Positions 38,699-47,789 of a DNA stretch of 64,000 bases are shown here, in pieces. This DNA is from Sva-07 sp963707515 (GTDB lineage Bacteria > Actinomycetota > Acidimicrobiia > Acidimicrobiales > Ilumatobacteraceae). How positions within the stretch are numbered: position 1 is the stretch's first letter; every line of letters starts with the position of its first letter. The stretch covers positions 2,170,001-2,234,000 of the forward strand of contig CAVPQI010000001.1 of NCBI GenBank assembly GCA_963707515.1, given 5' to 3'. Position numbers and translations under genes: made by a program. The notes beneath the pieces are model-generated. The model did not search any database, was not told where the DNA came from, and was given only the letters and a program-made list of their open reading frames with translations.

Positions 38699-39577
38699 TC
38701 AGCGATCGGCGGCGACGGCGAAGAGCGAGACGACCGCCAGCGCCGCCCGTCGCTCCTCGATCGACACCGCCAGTCGCGGGTCGGGGACGACGACGAACCG
38801 GCCGATCTCGCGATCGGCGACGACGGCCGGGATCTCCATGCCCGTCGGCAACACCGCCCGGTCGCGCGACAGCGCTCCGAGCGAGCCCATCAGCGCCCCG
38901 CCGGGAAGGAGCACCGGTCCCGCAACGCCGCGATGTCCCGGCTGCCAGCGGCACTGTCGCAACCCGAGCAACCCGCACAACGTCGCGCAGGCGTCGTCGA
39001 CGAGCACGGTGCCGTCGCGCTCGGTGACCGCCGTCCGGGCGAAGCGGACCAGCGCGTCCACCTCCCGGCTGCGGACCGCATCGCTGGCTCGCGTCCGCAC
39101 CAGGCGGCTGCACAGCACCCCGACGGCCAGCGCCACGGCGACGAGGACGACGGTGGTGACGATGTCGTCGGGATCGTCGATGGCGACGTGCCCGTACGGT
39201 CGGGTGAAGGCGAGGTCGTAGCTCAGCCCGGCGATGAATGCAGCCAGCAGCGCCGGACCGAGCGCGCCGAGCGTGCCGACGACGACGACCGGCACCACCA
39301 TCGCGAGCGCGACGACCGGTCCGTGGTCGTCGCGTAGTGGCACCAGGGCGACGGCGGTCAGCGGCGGCAGCACCACCGCCAACGCAGACGCGAGAACTCG
39401 ACGATTTCGGGAGAGGCGGGCGCGCTCGCCGGGCCCGATCGTCTCGGGGCGCTCGACCGGATGCCACGACGCCGGATCGGCGCGCGGATCGCGCTCGACG
39501 CGATGCCAGGCGGCGCCCAGCGCCCATGTGCGGGCTCGCTGTTCGGTGTGCGTGGTCGGATGGGCGGAGCGCTCCAT
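38699..39577 (-). CDS. DUF4118/GAF protein: KdpD-like sensor half without a kinase domain
   Basis: A 292-residue protein. After a soluble N-terminus come four closely spaced helices (ASALAVVLPPLTAVALVPLR, VVALAMVVPVVVVGTLGALG, ALLAAFIAGLSYDLAF, DIVTTVVLVAVALAVGVLCS) matching the DUF4118 membrane domain of KdpD. A GAF-like domain (EVDALVRFARTAVTERDGTV to the end) follows. The KdpD N-terminal Walker domain and the histidine kinase domain are absent. It is divergent from kdpFABCDE, 172 bases away, so a role in potassium sensing is likely but inferred. ATG 39577 is chosen; ATG 39637 is an alternative. Confidence 0.75.
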   Translation of the reverse strand: MERSAHPTTHTEQRARTWALGAAWHRVERDPRADPASWHPVERPETIGPGERARLSRNRRVLASALAVVLPPLTAVALVPLRDDHGPVVALAMVVPVVVVGTLGALGPALLAAFIAGLSYDLAFTRPYGHVAIDDPDDIVTTVVLVAVALAVGVLCSRLVRTRASDAVRSREVDALVRFARTAVTERDGTVLVDDACATLCGLLGLRQCRWQPGHRGVAGPVLLPGGALMGSLGALSRDRAVLPTGMEIPAVVADREIGRFVVVPDPRLAVSIEERRAALAVVSLFAVAADR

Positions 39578-39620
39578 GTCTCCATCATCCGGCCGGCTTC
39601 GCGGGCGAGCTACTACGGCG

Positions 39621-39668
39621 GCGCTAAGAGACGACACGGGCGCGCTGAGGACGCGCTAAGGCGCTGTC
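39621..39668. promoter_or_regulatory. phased GCGCTRAG direct repeats upstream of kdp (candidate KdpE site)
   Basis: GCGCTAAG (39621-39628), GCGCTGAG (39642-39649), GCGCTAAG (39653-39660) and GCGCTGTC (39661-39668) start 21, 11 and 8 bases apart. Repeats at about one and two helical turns are typical of OmpR-family regulators such as KdpE. They lie between the divergent KdpD-like and kdp genes, where a KdpE site is expected. No clear -10 hexamer for kdp was found. Confidence 0.4.
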
Positions 39669-39749
39669 GCGCCGGTGCCGCCACCGGTACACCTCACGTC
39701 ATGACCGATCCGGAGCAGCTGGGCCGAGGGGTCGAAGGGAAGGTGCGTG

Positions 39750-39875
39750 ATGGGCGATCTCGGGATGACCGACCTCGTGTTGTTGCTGGTGGTGGTGGCG
39801 TTCTTCGCGGTGTCGGTGGCCTACATCGCGCTGTGTGATCGGATCGCCGGCGAGGACGACGAGGTGATGCGATGA
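39750..39875 (+). CDS. small membrane protein preceding kdpF
   Basis: A 41-residue protein with one hydrophobic helix (LVLLLVVVAFFAVSVAYIAL, residues 9-28) and an acidic C-terminal tail. AAGGGAAGG precedes ATG 39750, and its stop overlaps the kdpF start (ATGA), so it is part of the kdp operon. Small extra frames ahead of kdpF occur in other actinobacteria; the role is unknown, perhaps helping to stabilise the Kdp complex. Confidence 0.7.
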   Translation: MGDLGMTDLVLLLVVVAFFAVSVAYIALCDRIAGEDDEVMR

Positions 39876-39982
39876 GCGGCGTCGTGTTCGCCGTCGGCGC
39901 CGACAACGCCGTCGGCCTGGGACTCGGCGCGGCGCTCGTCGTCTACCTCCTCGTCGCCCTCCTGCGGCCGGAGCGGTTCTGA
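39872..39982 (+). CDS. kdpF: K+-transporting ATPase subunit KdpF
   Basis: A 36-residue single-helix subunit that stabilises KdpABC. The typical C-terminus VYLLVALLRPERF is present. Its ATG overlaps the preceding stop, and kdpA follows one base after its own stop. This gene is too short for most gene finders. Confidence 0.88.
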   Translation: MSGVVFAVGADNAVGLGLGAALVVYLLVALLRPERF

Positions 39983-39983
39983 G

Positions 39984-41711
39984 ATGAGCGCTGCCGCGTT
40001 CCTCCAGTTCGCCGTGCTCTGCGTGGTGCTGGCCGTCACGGTGCCGCTCGTCGGGCGCTACCTGGCCGCCGTCTACGGCGCCGGTGACGACGGGCGGGCG
40101 CCGGGCGACCGGCTGTTCGTGCCGCTCGAACGAGCGGTGTACCGCGTGCTCGGCGTCGACCCGTTGGCGGAGCAACGTTGGCGCACGTACGCCTTGTCGC
40201 TGCTGGCATTCAGCCTGGTGTGCCTCGGTGCGCTGTACGCCATGTTGCGGTTCCAGGGGTCACTGCCCTTCAACCCGACCGCGATGGCGGGGGTCGAACC
40301 GTGGATCGCCTTCAACACGGCGATCAGCTTCGTGACCAACACCAACTGGCAGACCTACGGCGGCGAGGCGACGATGAGCCACCTCAGCCAGATGCTGGGG
40401 CTCACGGTCCAGAACTTCGTCTCCGCGGCGGCGGGGATGGCGGTGCTGATCGCCATCGTCCGCGGGATCACCCGGCGGGGATCCGACACGCTGGGCAACT
40501 TCTGGGTCGACCTGACGCGCACCATCGTCCGCTTCCTCCTGCCGCTCGCGTTCATCGTCGCCCTGGCGCTGGTGTCGCAGGGCGTGATCCAGAATCTCGG
40601 CGGGTTCGACGAGGTGACCGGCATCGACGGCAGCGAGCAGGTCGTGCCGGGCGGACCCGTGGCCAGTCAGGTGGCGATCAAGCAGCTCGGCTCGAACGGC
40701 GGCGGCTTCTTCAACGCCAACTCCGCCGCCCCGCTCGAGAACCCGACGCCGCTCAGCAACGTCGTCGAGCTGTGGGCGATGCTCGTCGTGCCGCTCGCCT
40801 TCCCGCTCGTGTTCGGGCGGCTCGTCGAGGACCGACGCCAGGGCCGGGTGTTGCTGGCGGTGATGGTCGGCCTGTGGGTCCTGTCGGCAGGGGTGGCCAC
40901 CTTCGCCGAGACCGGCGGGAACGCGGCCGTCGGGGAGGCGACCGCACAGGTCGATCAGTCGGTCTCGGCCGATCTCGCCGGCGGCGGCTGGTTGGAGGGC
41001 AAGGAGGTGCGCTTCGGCAGTGCGGGCTGCGGCCTGTGGGCGGGCTCGACGACCGGAACCTCCAACGGGTCCGTGAACTGCATGCACGACTCGATGACTC
41101 CCGCCGGCGGTGCCACCTCGATGATCAACATGATGCTCGGCGAGGTCAGCCCCGGCGGCGTCGGGGTCGGGTTGATGGGCCTCCTCGTCTACGCCCTGCT
41201 GGCGGTGTTCATCGCCGGGTTGATGGTCGGGCGAACCCCGGAGTACCTCGGCAAGAAGATCCAGGCCCCGCAGGTCAAGCTGGTGATGCTGTTCCTCCTG
41301 GCGCCGGCGGCGACGATCCTCGGACTGTCGGCGGCCTCGGTGGTCATCGGCGCCGGCCTCGGCGGCATCGACGACCCCGGCCCCCACGGGCTCTCCGAAG
41401 TGCTCTACGCCTTCGCCTCGGGTGTCGGCAACAACGGTTCCGCCTTCGCCGGGTTGGCAGCGGCCGAACCCTGGTATGCGACGACGGTCGGGGTGTCGAT
41501 GCTGATCGGGCGCTTCTTCCTGATCATCCCCGCCCTGGCGCTCGCCGGATCGCTGGCCCGCAAGCACCCCGTGCCGACCACCAGCGGCACGTTCCCGACC
41601 CACACCCCGCTGTTCGGCGGGCTCGTCGCCGGTGTCGTGATCATCGTCGCCGGCCTGACCTTCTTCCCCGCCCTGGCGCTCGGCCCGATCGCCGAGGGAC
41701 TCGGCATCTGA
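39984..41711 (+). CDS. kdpA: K+-transporting ATPase subunit KdpA
   Basis: A 575-residue potassium-translocating subunit of the high-affinity Kdp pump, with four channel-like repeats. Selectivity-loop segments are SFVTNTNWQTYGGEATMSHL, QLGSNGGGFFNANSAAPLEN, SMINMMLGEVSPGGVGVGLM and GVGNNGSAFAGLAAAE. The last codons and stop are duplicated just downstream (TCGGCATCTGAC at 41701-41712 and again at 41713-41724), a harmless 12-bp duplication. Confidence 0.96.
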   Translation: MSAAAFLQFAVLCVVLAVTVPLVGRYLAAVYGAGDDGRAPGDRLFVPLERAVYRVLGVDPLAEQRWRTYALSLLAFSLVCLGALYAMLRFQGSLPFNPTAMAGVEPWIAFNTAISFVTNTNWQTYGGEATMSHLSQMLGLTVQNFVSAAAGMAVLIAIVRGITRRGSDTLGNFWVDLTRTIVRFLLPLAFIVALALVSQGVIQNLGGFDEVTGIDGSEQVVPGGPVASQVAIKQLGSNGGGFFNANSAAPLENPTPLSNVVELWAMLVVPLAFPLVFGRLVEDRRQGRVLLAVMVGLWVLSAGVATFAETGGNAAVGEATAQVDQSVSADLAGGGWLEGKEVRFGSAGCGLWAGSTTGTSNGSVNCMHDSMTPAGGATSMINMMLGEVSPGGVGVGLMGLLVYALLAVFIAGLMVGRTPEYLGKKIQAPQVKLVMLFLLAPAATILGLSAASVVIGAGLGGIDDPGPHGLSEVLYAFASGVGNNGSAFAGLAAAEPWYATTVGVSMLIGRFFLIIPALALAGSLARKHPVPTTSGTFPTHTPLFGGLVAGVVIIVAGLTFFPALALGPIAEGLGI

Positions 41712-41742
41712 CTCGGCATCTGACCAGAGAGTTGACGACGAC

Positions 41743-43872
41743 ATGTTCGACATCGCCCCTCTACCCACCGTCGACCGCCGTGACGGCGGCGACGAGCACC
41801 CCGTGCACGGACCCGGCGAGAGCGCTCGGGACCGTCACCCACTGCCACGACGGTCACTGCTCGACCCGGCGATCGTGCGGCGGGCGGCCGTGGACGCGCT
41901 GCGCAAGCTCGACCCCCGGTCGTTGTACCGCAACCCGGTCATCTTCATCGTCGAGATCGGCGCCGCGCTGTGCACCGTGCTCTGGCTGCGCGACCTGCTC
42001 GGTGTCTCCGATGACGGCGACCACGTGTTCGGCGGCCTCATCGCCGGATGGCTGTGGTTCACGGTGGTCTTCGCCAACTTCGCCGAAGCGGTCGCCGAGG
42101 GTCGGGGCAAGGCCCAGGCCGACACGCTGCGCGTCGCCCGCAGCGACACCATCGCCCGGGTCCGCCAGGCCGACGGCACGATCGTCGAACGGCCGTCGAG
42201 CGAGCTCCAGGTCGGCGACGAGTGCGTCGTCACGGTCGGTGAGACGATCCCCAGCGACGGCGAGGTCGTCGAGGGGATCGCCACGGTCGACGAGAGCGCG
42301 ATCACGGGCGAGTCGGCCCCGGTGATCCGTGAGTCCGGGGGTGACCGATCGGCGGTCACCGGCGGCACCAACGTGCTCTCCGACGAGATCGTCGTGCGCA
42401 TCACGGCCCGGCCCGGCGAGACGTTCCTCGATCGGATGATCGCCCTCGTCGAAGGTTCACAACGTCGCAAGACGCCGAACGAGATCGCCCTGTCGATCCT
42501 CCTCGCCGGGCTGACCATCGTGTTCCTGCTGGCCGTCATCGCCCTCCAGCCGTTCGCCATCTACTCCGACGGCGAACAGAGCCTGATCGTGCTCGTCGCA
42601 CTCCTCGTCTGTCTCATTCCGACGACGATCGGCGGCCTGCTCGCCGCGATCGGGATCGCCGGGATGGACCGCCTGGTCCAGCGCAACGTGCTGGCGATGA
42701 GCGGACGAGCCGTCGAGGCCGCCGGCGACTGCTCGACGTTGCTGATGGACAAGACGGGAACGATCACGTTCGGCAACCGGCGGGCGACCGCCTTCCACGC
42801 CGGACACGACGTCGGTGTCGCCGAGCTCACCGAGGCGGCACTGGTCGCCAGCCTCGCCGACGAGACGCCGGAGGGACGGTCGATCGTCGAACTGGCGCGG
42901 TCGGGGTCCGCCACCGATCCCGAGCTCGCCGCCGACGCCACGTTCGTCGAGTTCTCGGCGAACACGCGGATGAGCGGCGTCGACGTCGGTGGACGCTCCA
43001 TCCGCAAGGGTGCGATGGACGCCGTCGACGGCTGGCTGCGCTCGCTCGGCTCGTCGATCCCCGACGACGTGGCGGCGACGTGTGGCTTGATCGCCGACCG
43101 TGGTGGCACCCCGCTGGTCGTCGCCGACGACGGCCGGGCGCTCGGCGTGATCGAGCTCTCCGACGTCGTCAAGCCGGGGATGAAGGAGCGCTTCGCCGAA
43201 CTGCGACGGCTGGGGATCCGTACGGTGATGATCACCGGCGACAACCCGCGCACGGCGAAGGCAATCGCCGCCGAAGCTGGTGTCGACGACTTCCTCGCCG
43301 AGGCGACACCCGAGGACAAGCTCGCCCTGATCCGCCGCGAGCAGGCCGGCGGGAATCTCGTGGCGATGACCGGCGACGGCACCAACGACGCCCCGGCGTT
43401 GGCCCAGGCCGACGTCGCCGTGGCGATGAACACCGGCACGCAAGCCGCCAAGGAGGCCGGCAACATGGTCGACCTCGACTCCGATCCCACGAAGTTGATC
43501 GAGATCGTCGAGATCGGCAAGCAGCTGCTGATCACCCGCGGGTCGCTGACGACGTTCTCGATCGCCAACGACGTCGCCAAGTACTTCGCCATCGTTCCGG
43601 CGATGTTCGTCGTCGCCTACCCGCAGCTGGAGACGATGAACGTGATGCGCCTCGACTCGCCGCAGTCGGCGATCCTCGCCGCCGTCATCTTCAACGCACT
43701 CGTCATCCTCGCCCTCGTGCCGCTGGCGTTGCGCGGGGTCAAGCTGCGCGCGGCGAACGCCTCCGAGGTGCTGCGCCGCAATCTGACGATCTACGGACTC
43801 GGCGGGCTCGTCGTCCCGTTCATCGGCATCAAGCTCATCGACCTGGTCATCTCCACCCTGGGAGTCGTGTGA
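41743..43872 (+). CDS. kdpB: K+-transporting P-type ATPase subunit KdpB
   Basis: A 709-residue catalytic P-type ATPase. The phosphorylated Asp is in LLMDKTGTITFGNR, the actuator loop is ESAITGESAPVIRESGGDR, the nucleotide-domain motif IRKGAMDA and the hinge MTGDGTNDAPALAQADVAVA. The N-terminus is about 20 residues longer than in E. coli and Pro/Asp-rich. It overlaps kdpC (TGATG). Confidence 0.97.
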   Translation: MFDIAPLPTVDRRDGGDEHPVHGPGESARDRHPLPRRSLLDPAIVRRAAVDALRKLDPRSLYRNPVIFIVEIGAALCTVLWLRDLLGVSDDGDHVFGGLIAGWLWFTVVFANFAEAVAEGRGKAQADTLRVARSDTIARVRQADGTIVERPSSELQVGDECVVTVGETIPSDGEVVEGIATVDESAITGESAPVIRESGGDRSAVTGGTNVLSDEIVVRITARPGETFLDRMIALVEGSQRRKTPNEIALSILLAGLTIVFLLAVIALQPFAIYSDGEQSLIVLVALLVCLIPTTIGGLLAAIGIAGMDRLVQRNVLAMSGRAVEAAGDCSTLLMDKTGTITFGNRRATAFHAGHDVGVAELTEAALVASLADETPEGRSIVELARSGSATDPELAADATFVEFSANTRMSGVDVGGRSIRKGAMDAVDGWLRSLGSSIPDDVAATCGLIADRGGTPLVVADDGRALGVIELSDVVKPGMKERFAELRRLGIRTVMITGDNPRTAKAIAAEAGVDDFLAEATPEDKLALIRREQAGGNLVAMTGDGTNDAPALAQADVAVAMNTGTQAAKEAGNMVDLDSDPTKLIEIVEIGKQLLITRGSLTTFSIANDVAKYFAIVPAMFVVAYPQLETMNVMRLDSPQSAILAAVIFNALVILALVPLALRGVKLRAANASEVLRRNLTIYGLGGLVVPFIGIKLIDLVISTLGVV

Positions 43873-44441
43873 TGTTCCGTCAGTTCCGCCCTGCGCTGTG
43901 CGCACTGGCACTGTTCGCCGTGCTCACCGGCATCGTCTACCCGCTGGCGGTGACAGGTGTCGCCGGCCTCGTCTTCGCCGATCAGGCCGACGGCTCGCTC
44001 GTGCGCATCGACGGCGAGGTGCGTGGGTCCGAGCTCGTCGCCCAGCCGTTCGACGGCGACGACTGGTTCCGGCCGCGTCCGTCCGCCGTCGATCATCTCG
44101 CCACCAACAGCGGCGGGTCGAACCTCGGGCCGACCAACGTCGAGCTGTTGGCGACGATCACCGAGCGCGCCCAGTCCTACCGGGAGGAGAACGGGCTCGC
44201 CGCCGGGGTCCTGATCCCCGTCGACGCCGTGACCTCCTCGGGGTCGGGACTCGATCCGCACATCTCACCGCGCAACGCCGAGCTGCAGGCGCCGCGTGTC
44301 GTGGCCGCCCGATCGCTCGACGTCGCCGACGTCCGCTCCCTCGTCGACGAGCACACCTCGGCGCGTACGTGGGCGGTGCTCGGCGAGCCGCGGGTCAACG
44401 TGGTGACACTCAACGCGGCACTCGAGCAGCTGCAAGGCTAG
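43872..44441 (+). CDS. kdpC: K+-transporting ATPase subunit KdpC
   Basis: A 189-residue single-pass subunit that stabilises nucleotide and K+ binding. The N-terminal helix (LCALALFAVLTGIVYPLAV) is followed by the family segments FRPRPSAVDHLATNSGGSNL, IPVDAVTSSGSGLDPHISPR and VNVVTLNAALEQLQG. Its ATG overlaps the kdpB stop codon. Confidence 0.96.
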   Translation: MFRQFRPALCALALFAVLTGIVYPLAVTGVAGLVFADQADGSLVRIDGEVRGSELVAQPFDGDDWFRPRPSAVDHLATNSGGSNLGPTNVELLATITERAQSYREENGLAAGVLIPVDAVTSSGSGLDPHISPRNAELQAPRVVAARSLDVADVRSLVDEHTSARTWAVLGEPRVNVVTLNAALEQLQG

Positions 44442-44447
44442 GGACCG

Positions 44448-46958
44448 ATGGGCCGCGGCCGCTTGCGCCTCTACCTCGGTGCCGCGCCCGGCGTCGGTAA
44501 GACGTTCGCCATGCTCGGCGAGGGCAACCGGCGCGCCGAGCGTGGCGCGGACGTCGTCATCGGGTGGGTCGAGACCCACGGCCGGGCGCGGACGGCAGAG
44601 CAGATCGGCGCCCTCCCGCGCATCGCGCCGAGGCGACTCGTCCATCGCGGCGTCGAGGTGCCGGAGATGGACGTCGCGGCGATCATCGAGCGGCGACCCG
44701 ACATGGTGCTCGTCGACGAGCTCGCTCACACCAACGTTGCCGGCAGCCGGAACGACAAGCGCTGGCAGGACGTCCACCAGATCCTCGATGCCGGAATCGA
44801 CGTCGTCAGCACGCTCAACGTGCAGCACCTCGAGTCGGTCAACGATGTCGTCGCCGAGATCACCGGCGTGCGCCAGCACGAGACGGTGCCGGATCAGGTC
44901 GCCCGTGCCGCCGACCAGATCGAGCTCGTCGACATGAGTGCCGATGCGCTGCGCCGGCGACTCGCCCACGGCAACGTCTACCCCGCGGGTCGGATCGACG
45001 CCGCGCTGGCCAACTACTTCCGCCAGGGCAACCTCGAGGCGTTGCGCGAACTGGCACTGCTGTGGGTTGCCGACCGCGTCGACGAGGCGCTCGCCACCTA
45101 TCGACGTCAACACGGGATCGAACGGCGATGGGAGACCCGCGAGCGGGTCCTCGTCGCCCTGACCGGGGCCCCGTCGGGCGAACAGCTGGTTCGCCGCGGC
45201 GCCCGCATCGCCCAGCGTGGGCACGGCGACCTGCTGGGCGTCCACGTGCGCGCCACCGATGGGCGCAGTGACGCCCCGACGGCACTGCTCGAGGTCCATC
45301 GCGAGCTGCTCGAGGGCCTCGGCGGCACCTACCACGAGCTGATCGCCGACGATCCCGTTGCTGCGCTCACCGATTTCGCACGACGCGAGAACTGCACCCA
45401 GCTCGTCCTCGGGGCATCACGTCGCAGCCGGTGGACCGAGCTGACCCGTGGCTCGCTGATCAACGCCGTGATCCGCAAGTCGGGTGGCGTCGACGTCCAC
45501 GTCATCTCGGTCACCGACGACGATGCCGGCGATGCCGACGACGGCACGCGGCCCGGTCGCTCCAGCGACCCCCGACCGGCCAACGGACTCGGACCACGGC
45601 GGCGGGCGGCGGGCTGGGTCGTGGCGATCGTGGTGCCGATCCTGCTCACCGTCGTGCTGACCAACCTCCGTGACCTCTTCGACCAGGGCAGCCAGTTCAT
45701 CCTCTACCTGCTCGCCGTCCTCGCCGCCGCAGCCGTCGGCGGCGCGGCACCGGCGTTGCTGGCGGCCGTGTTCGGTGCGGTGTTGCTCAACTGGTACTTC
45801 ACCGAGCCGCTGTACACGCTCACCGTCTCCGGTGCGGACAACGCCGTCGCCCTCGTCGTGTTCTGCGGCGTCGGCGGTGCGTTCGGCTGGTTCGTGACGT
45901 CGTTCCGGCGGCGGACCACCGCGGTTGCCCGCGCCAACCTCGAAGCCGAGGCATTGGCGCGCGTCGCCGCCGGACTGGTGGGCGAGGACGACCCGATCCC
46001 GTCGATGCTCGAGCGAATCCGCTCCACGGTGGCGCTCGACGGTGTCGCCCTGCTCGCCGCCGGGACCGACGAACCACTCGCCGTGGCCGGCGACGTCGAC
46101 CGCGCCCGGCAGGGCTCGATCGCCGTCGGCAACGGCACGCTGGCGCTGTACGGCGACCTCCACGCCGAGGACCGCCGTCTGCTCGACGTGTTCGCCTCGC
46201 AGCTCGCCAGCGCCCTGGAACGACGCCAGCTCCGCCAGCAAGCGGCAGCCGCGGCAACGCTGGCGGAGACCGATGCGCTGCGGACCGCCGTGCTGCGCGC
46301 CGTGTCGCACGACCTGCGCACGCCGCTGGCGTCGATCAAGGCCGCGGTCACGAGCTTGCTCGCGGGCGACGTCTCGTGGAGCGACGCGGAACGCGACGAG
46401 TTCCTGGCCGCGATCGACCACGAGGCCGACCGGCTCGATCACATCGTCAGCGACCTCCTCGACGCCGGCCGCCTCGAGGTCGGGGCGATCGCCCCGGCGC
46501 TGCAACCCACTGCCCTCGACGAGGTCGTCACCGTCGCCCTGGCCGAGCTCGGCGAGGCGACCGCCGACGTCATCGTCGACGTCGATCCGATGCTCGCCCC
46601 GGCGTCTGCCGATCCCGGGCTGCTCGGGCGGGCGGTGGCCAACGTCCTCGCCAACGCGATCGCCCACAGCCCGCCTGATCAGCCGCCGTCGATCGTCGCC
46701 CGCAGCGCCGCGGGCGCGCTGGAGCTGCACATCGTCGACCACGGGCCGGGAATCTCCGAGGAGGACGCCCCGCAGCTGTTCCAGCCGTTCCAACGCCTGG
46801 GCGACCACGCCCACCGGCCCGGTGTCGGCCTCGGCCTGCACGTCGCCAAGGGATTCGTCGAGGCCCAACGCGGCACGATCGAACTGGAGGCGACGCCGGG
46901 TGGTGGGCTGACCGTCGTGATACGTCTGCCGATCGCCCGAGAGCACGGTCCGTCATGA
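44448..46958 (+). CDS. kdpD: sensor histidine kinase KdpD
   Basis: An 836-residue sensor for potassium limitation. In order: the KdpD N-terminal domain with Walker A YLGAAPGVGKTFAMLGEGNR; a universal-stress-protein-like domain (about residues 220-360); four DUF4118 helices (about 390-490); a GAF-like region; HisKA with His in VSHDLRTPLASIKAAVTSLL; and the ATPase domain with NVLANAIAHSPP and DHGPGISEEDAPQLF. ATG 44448 starts only five codons before the Walker region, shorter than in many KdpD proteins but complete. It overlaps kdpE by four bases. Confidence 0.95.
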   Translation: MGRGRLRLYLGAAPGVGKTFAMLGEGNRRAERGADVVIGWVETHGRARTAEQIGALPRIAPRRLVHRGVEVPEMDVAAIIERRPDMVLVDELAHTNVAGSRNDKRWQDVHQILDAGIDVVSTLNVQHLESVNDVVAEITGVRQHETVPDQVARAADQIELVDMSADALRRRLAHGNVYPAGRIDAALANYFRQGNLEALRELALLWVADRVDEALATYRRQHGIERRWETRERVLVALTGAPSGEQLVRRGARIAQRGHGDLLGVHVRATDGRSDAPTALLEVHRELLEGLGGTYHELIADDPVAALTDFARRENCTQLVLGASRRSRWTELTRGSLINAVIRKSGGVDVHVISVTDDDAGDADDGTRPGRSSDPRPANGLGPRRRAAGWVVAIVVPILLTVVLTNLRDLFDQGSQFILYLLAVLAAAAVGGAAPALLAAVFGAVLLNWYFTEPLYTLTVSGADNAVALVVFCGVGGAFGWFVTSFRRRTTAVARANLEAEALARVAAGLVGEDDPIPSMLERIRSTVALDGVALLAAGTDEPLAVAGDVDRARQGSIAVGNGTLALYGDLHAEDRRLLDVFASQLASALERRQLRQQAAAAATLAETDALRTAVLRAVSHDLRTPLASIKAAVTSLLAGDVSWSDAERDEFLAAIDHEADRLDHIVSDLLDAGRLEVGAIAPALQPTALDEVVTVALAELGEATADVIVDVDPMLAPASADPGLLGRAVANVLANAIAHSPPDQPPSIVARSAAGALELHIVDHGPGISEEDAPQLFQPFQRLGDHAHRPGVGLGLHVAKGFVEAQRGTIELEATPGGGLTVVIRLPIAREHGPS

Positions 46959-47644
46959 CCGCCGATCCCGCCGCCCGCATCCTCGTCGTCGACGACGAGC
47001 CGCAGATCCGCCGCGCCCTGGCGACCAACCTGACCACGCGTGGCTACCGGGTCGATGTCGCCGAGACCGGCGAGCAGGCGTTGCAGCTCGCCGCCGACCA
47101 CCACCCGGACCTGGTGATCGTCGACCTCGGGCTCCCGGGCATCGACGGCATCGACGTCATCCGTGGGCTGCGTGGGTGGTCGAGCGTGCCGATCGTCGTG
47201 CTGTCGGTCCGCGACGGCGAGCGTGACAAGGTCGATGCGCTCGACGCCGGCGCCGACGACTACGTCACCAAACCGTTCGGGATCGGTGAGCTGCTGGCGC
47301 GGGTCCGGGCGGCGTTGCGACGGTCGGTGCCGGCCGACGAGGCGCCGATCGTGCACGCCGGCGACCTGACGATCGACCTCGTCGCCAAGACGGTCACCCG
47401 CGCCGGCGAACCGATCGCCCTGACCCCGATCGAGTGGCGTCTCATCGACGTCCTGGCGCGCAACCCCGGCAAGCTCGTCACCCAACGCCAGTTGCTGCAG
47501 ACCGTGTGGGGTCCGGCCTACGAGACCGAGACCAACTACCTGCGGGTGCACTTCACCCACCTCCGCCGCAAGCTCGAGACGGACTCGTCGCGTCCCCGCC
47601 ACCTGATCACCGAGCCCGGAATGGGCTACCGCTTCGAGCTCTGA
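46955..47644 (+). CDS. kdpE: response regulator KdpE
   Basis: A 229-residue OmpR-family regulator that activates kdp on KdpD phosphorylation. The receiver has ILVVDDEPQIRRAL, phospho-Asp in LVIVDLGLPGIDGIDVI and Lys in DDYVTKPFGIGELLAR. The winged helix includes TPIEWRLIDVLARNPGKLVT and TNYLRVHFTHLRRKLETDSS. Its ATGA start overlaps the kdpD stop. The last base of its stop codon is also the last base of the tRNA-Thr gene on the other strand. Confidence 0.95.
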   Translation: MTADPAARILVVDDEPQIRRALATNLTTRGYRVDVAETGEQALQLAADHHPDLVIVDLGLPGIDGIDVIRGLRGWSSVPIVVLSVRDGERDKVDALDAGADDYVTKPFGIGELLARVRAALRRSVPADEAPIVHAGDLTIDLVAKTVTRAGEPIALTPIEWRLIDVLARNPGKLVTQRQLLQTVWGPAYETETNYLRVHFTHLRRKLETDSSRPRHLITEPGMGYRFEL

Positions 47645-47716
47645 GCCCAGAAGGGGAATCGAACCCCTGACCTACGCATTACGAGTGCGTTGCTCTACCG
47701 ACTGAGCTATCTGGGC
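47644..47716 (-). tRNA. tRNA-Thr, anticodon CGT
   Basis: Read on the minus strand, a 73-base cloverleaf forms. The acceptor stem is GCCCAGA/TCTGGGC, the D arm contains AGCTCAGTCGGTAGAGC, the anticodon stem is ACGCA/TGCGT with loop CTCGTAA (anticodon CGT, decoding ACG), and the T arm is AGGGG-TTCGATT-CCCCT. No CCA is encoded. The 3' end touches the kdpE stop codon, so the two converge with no spacer. Confidence 0.95.
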
Positions 47717-47789
47717 GCGCCAGTGCGCAGCGAGCGATGCTACCGGCAGAGGGCGCCTCTGCGCCGAGTGTGATTGAATCGCACGGTAC

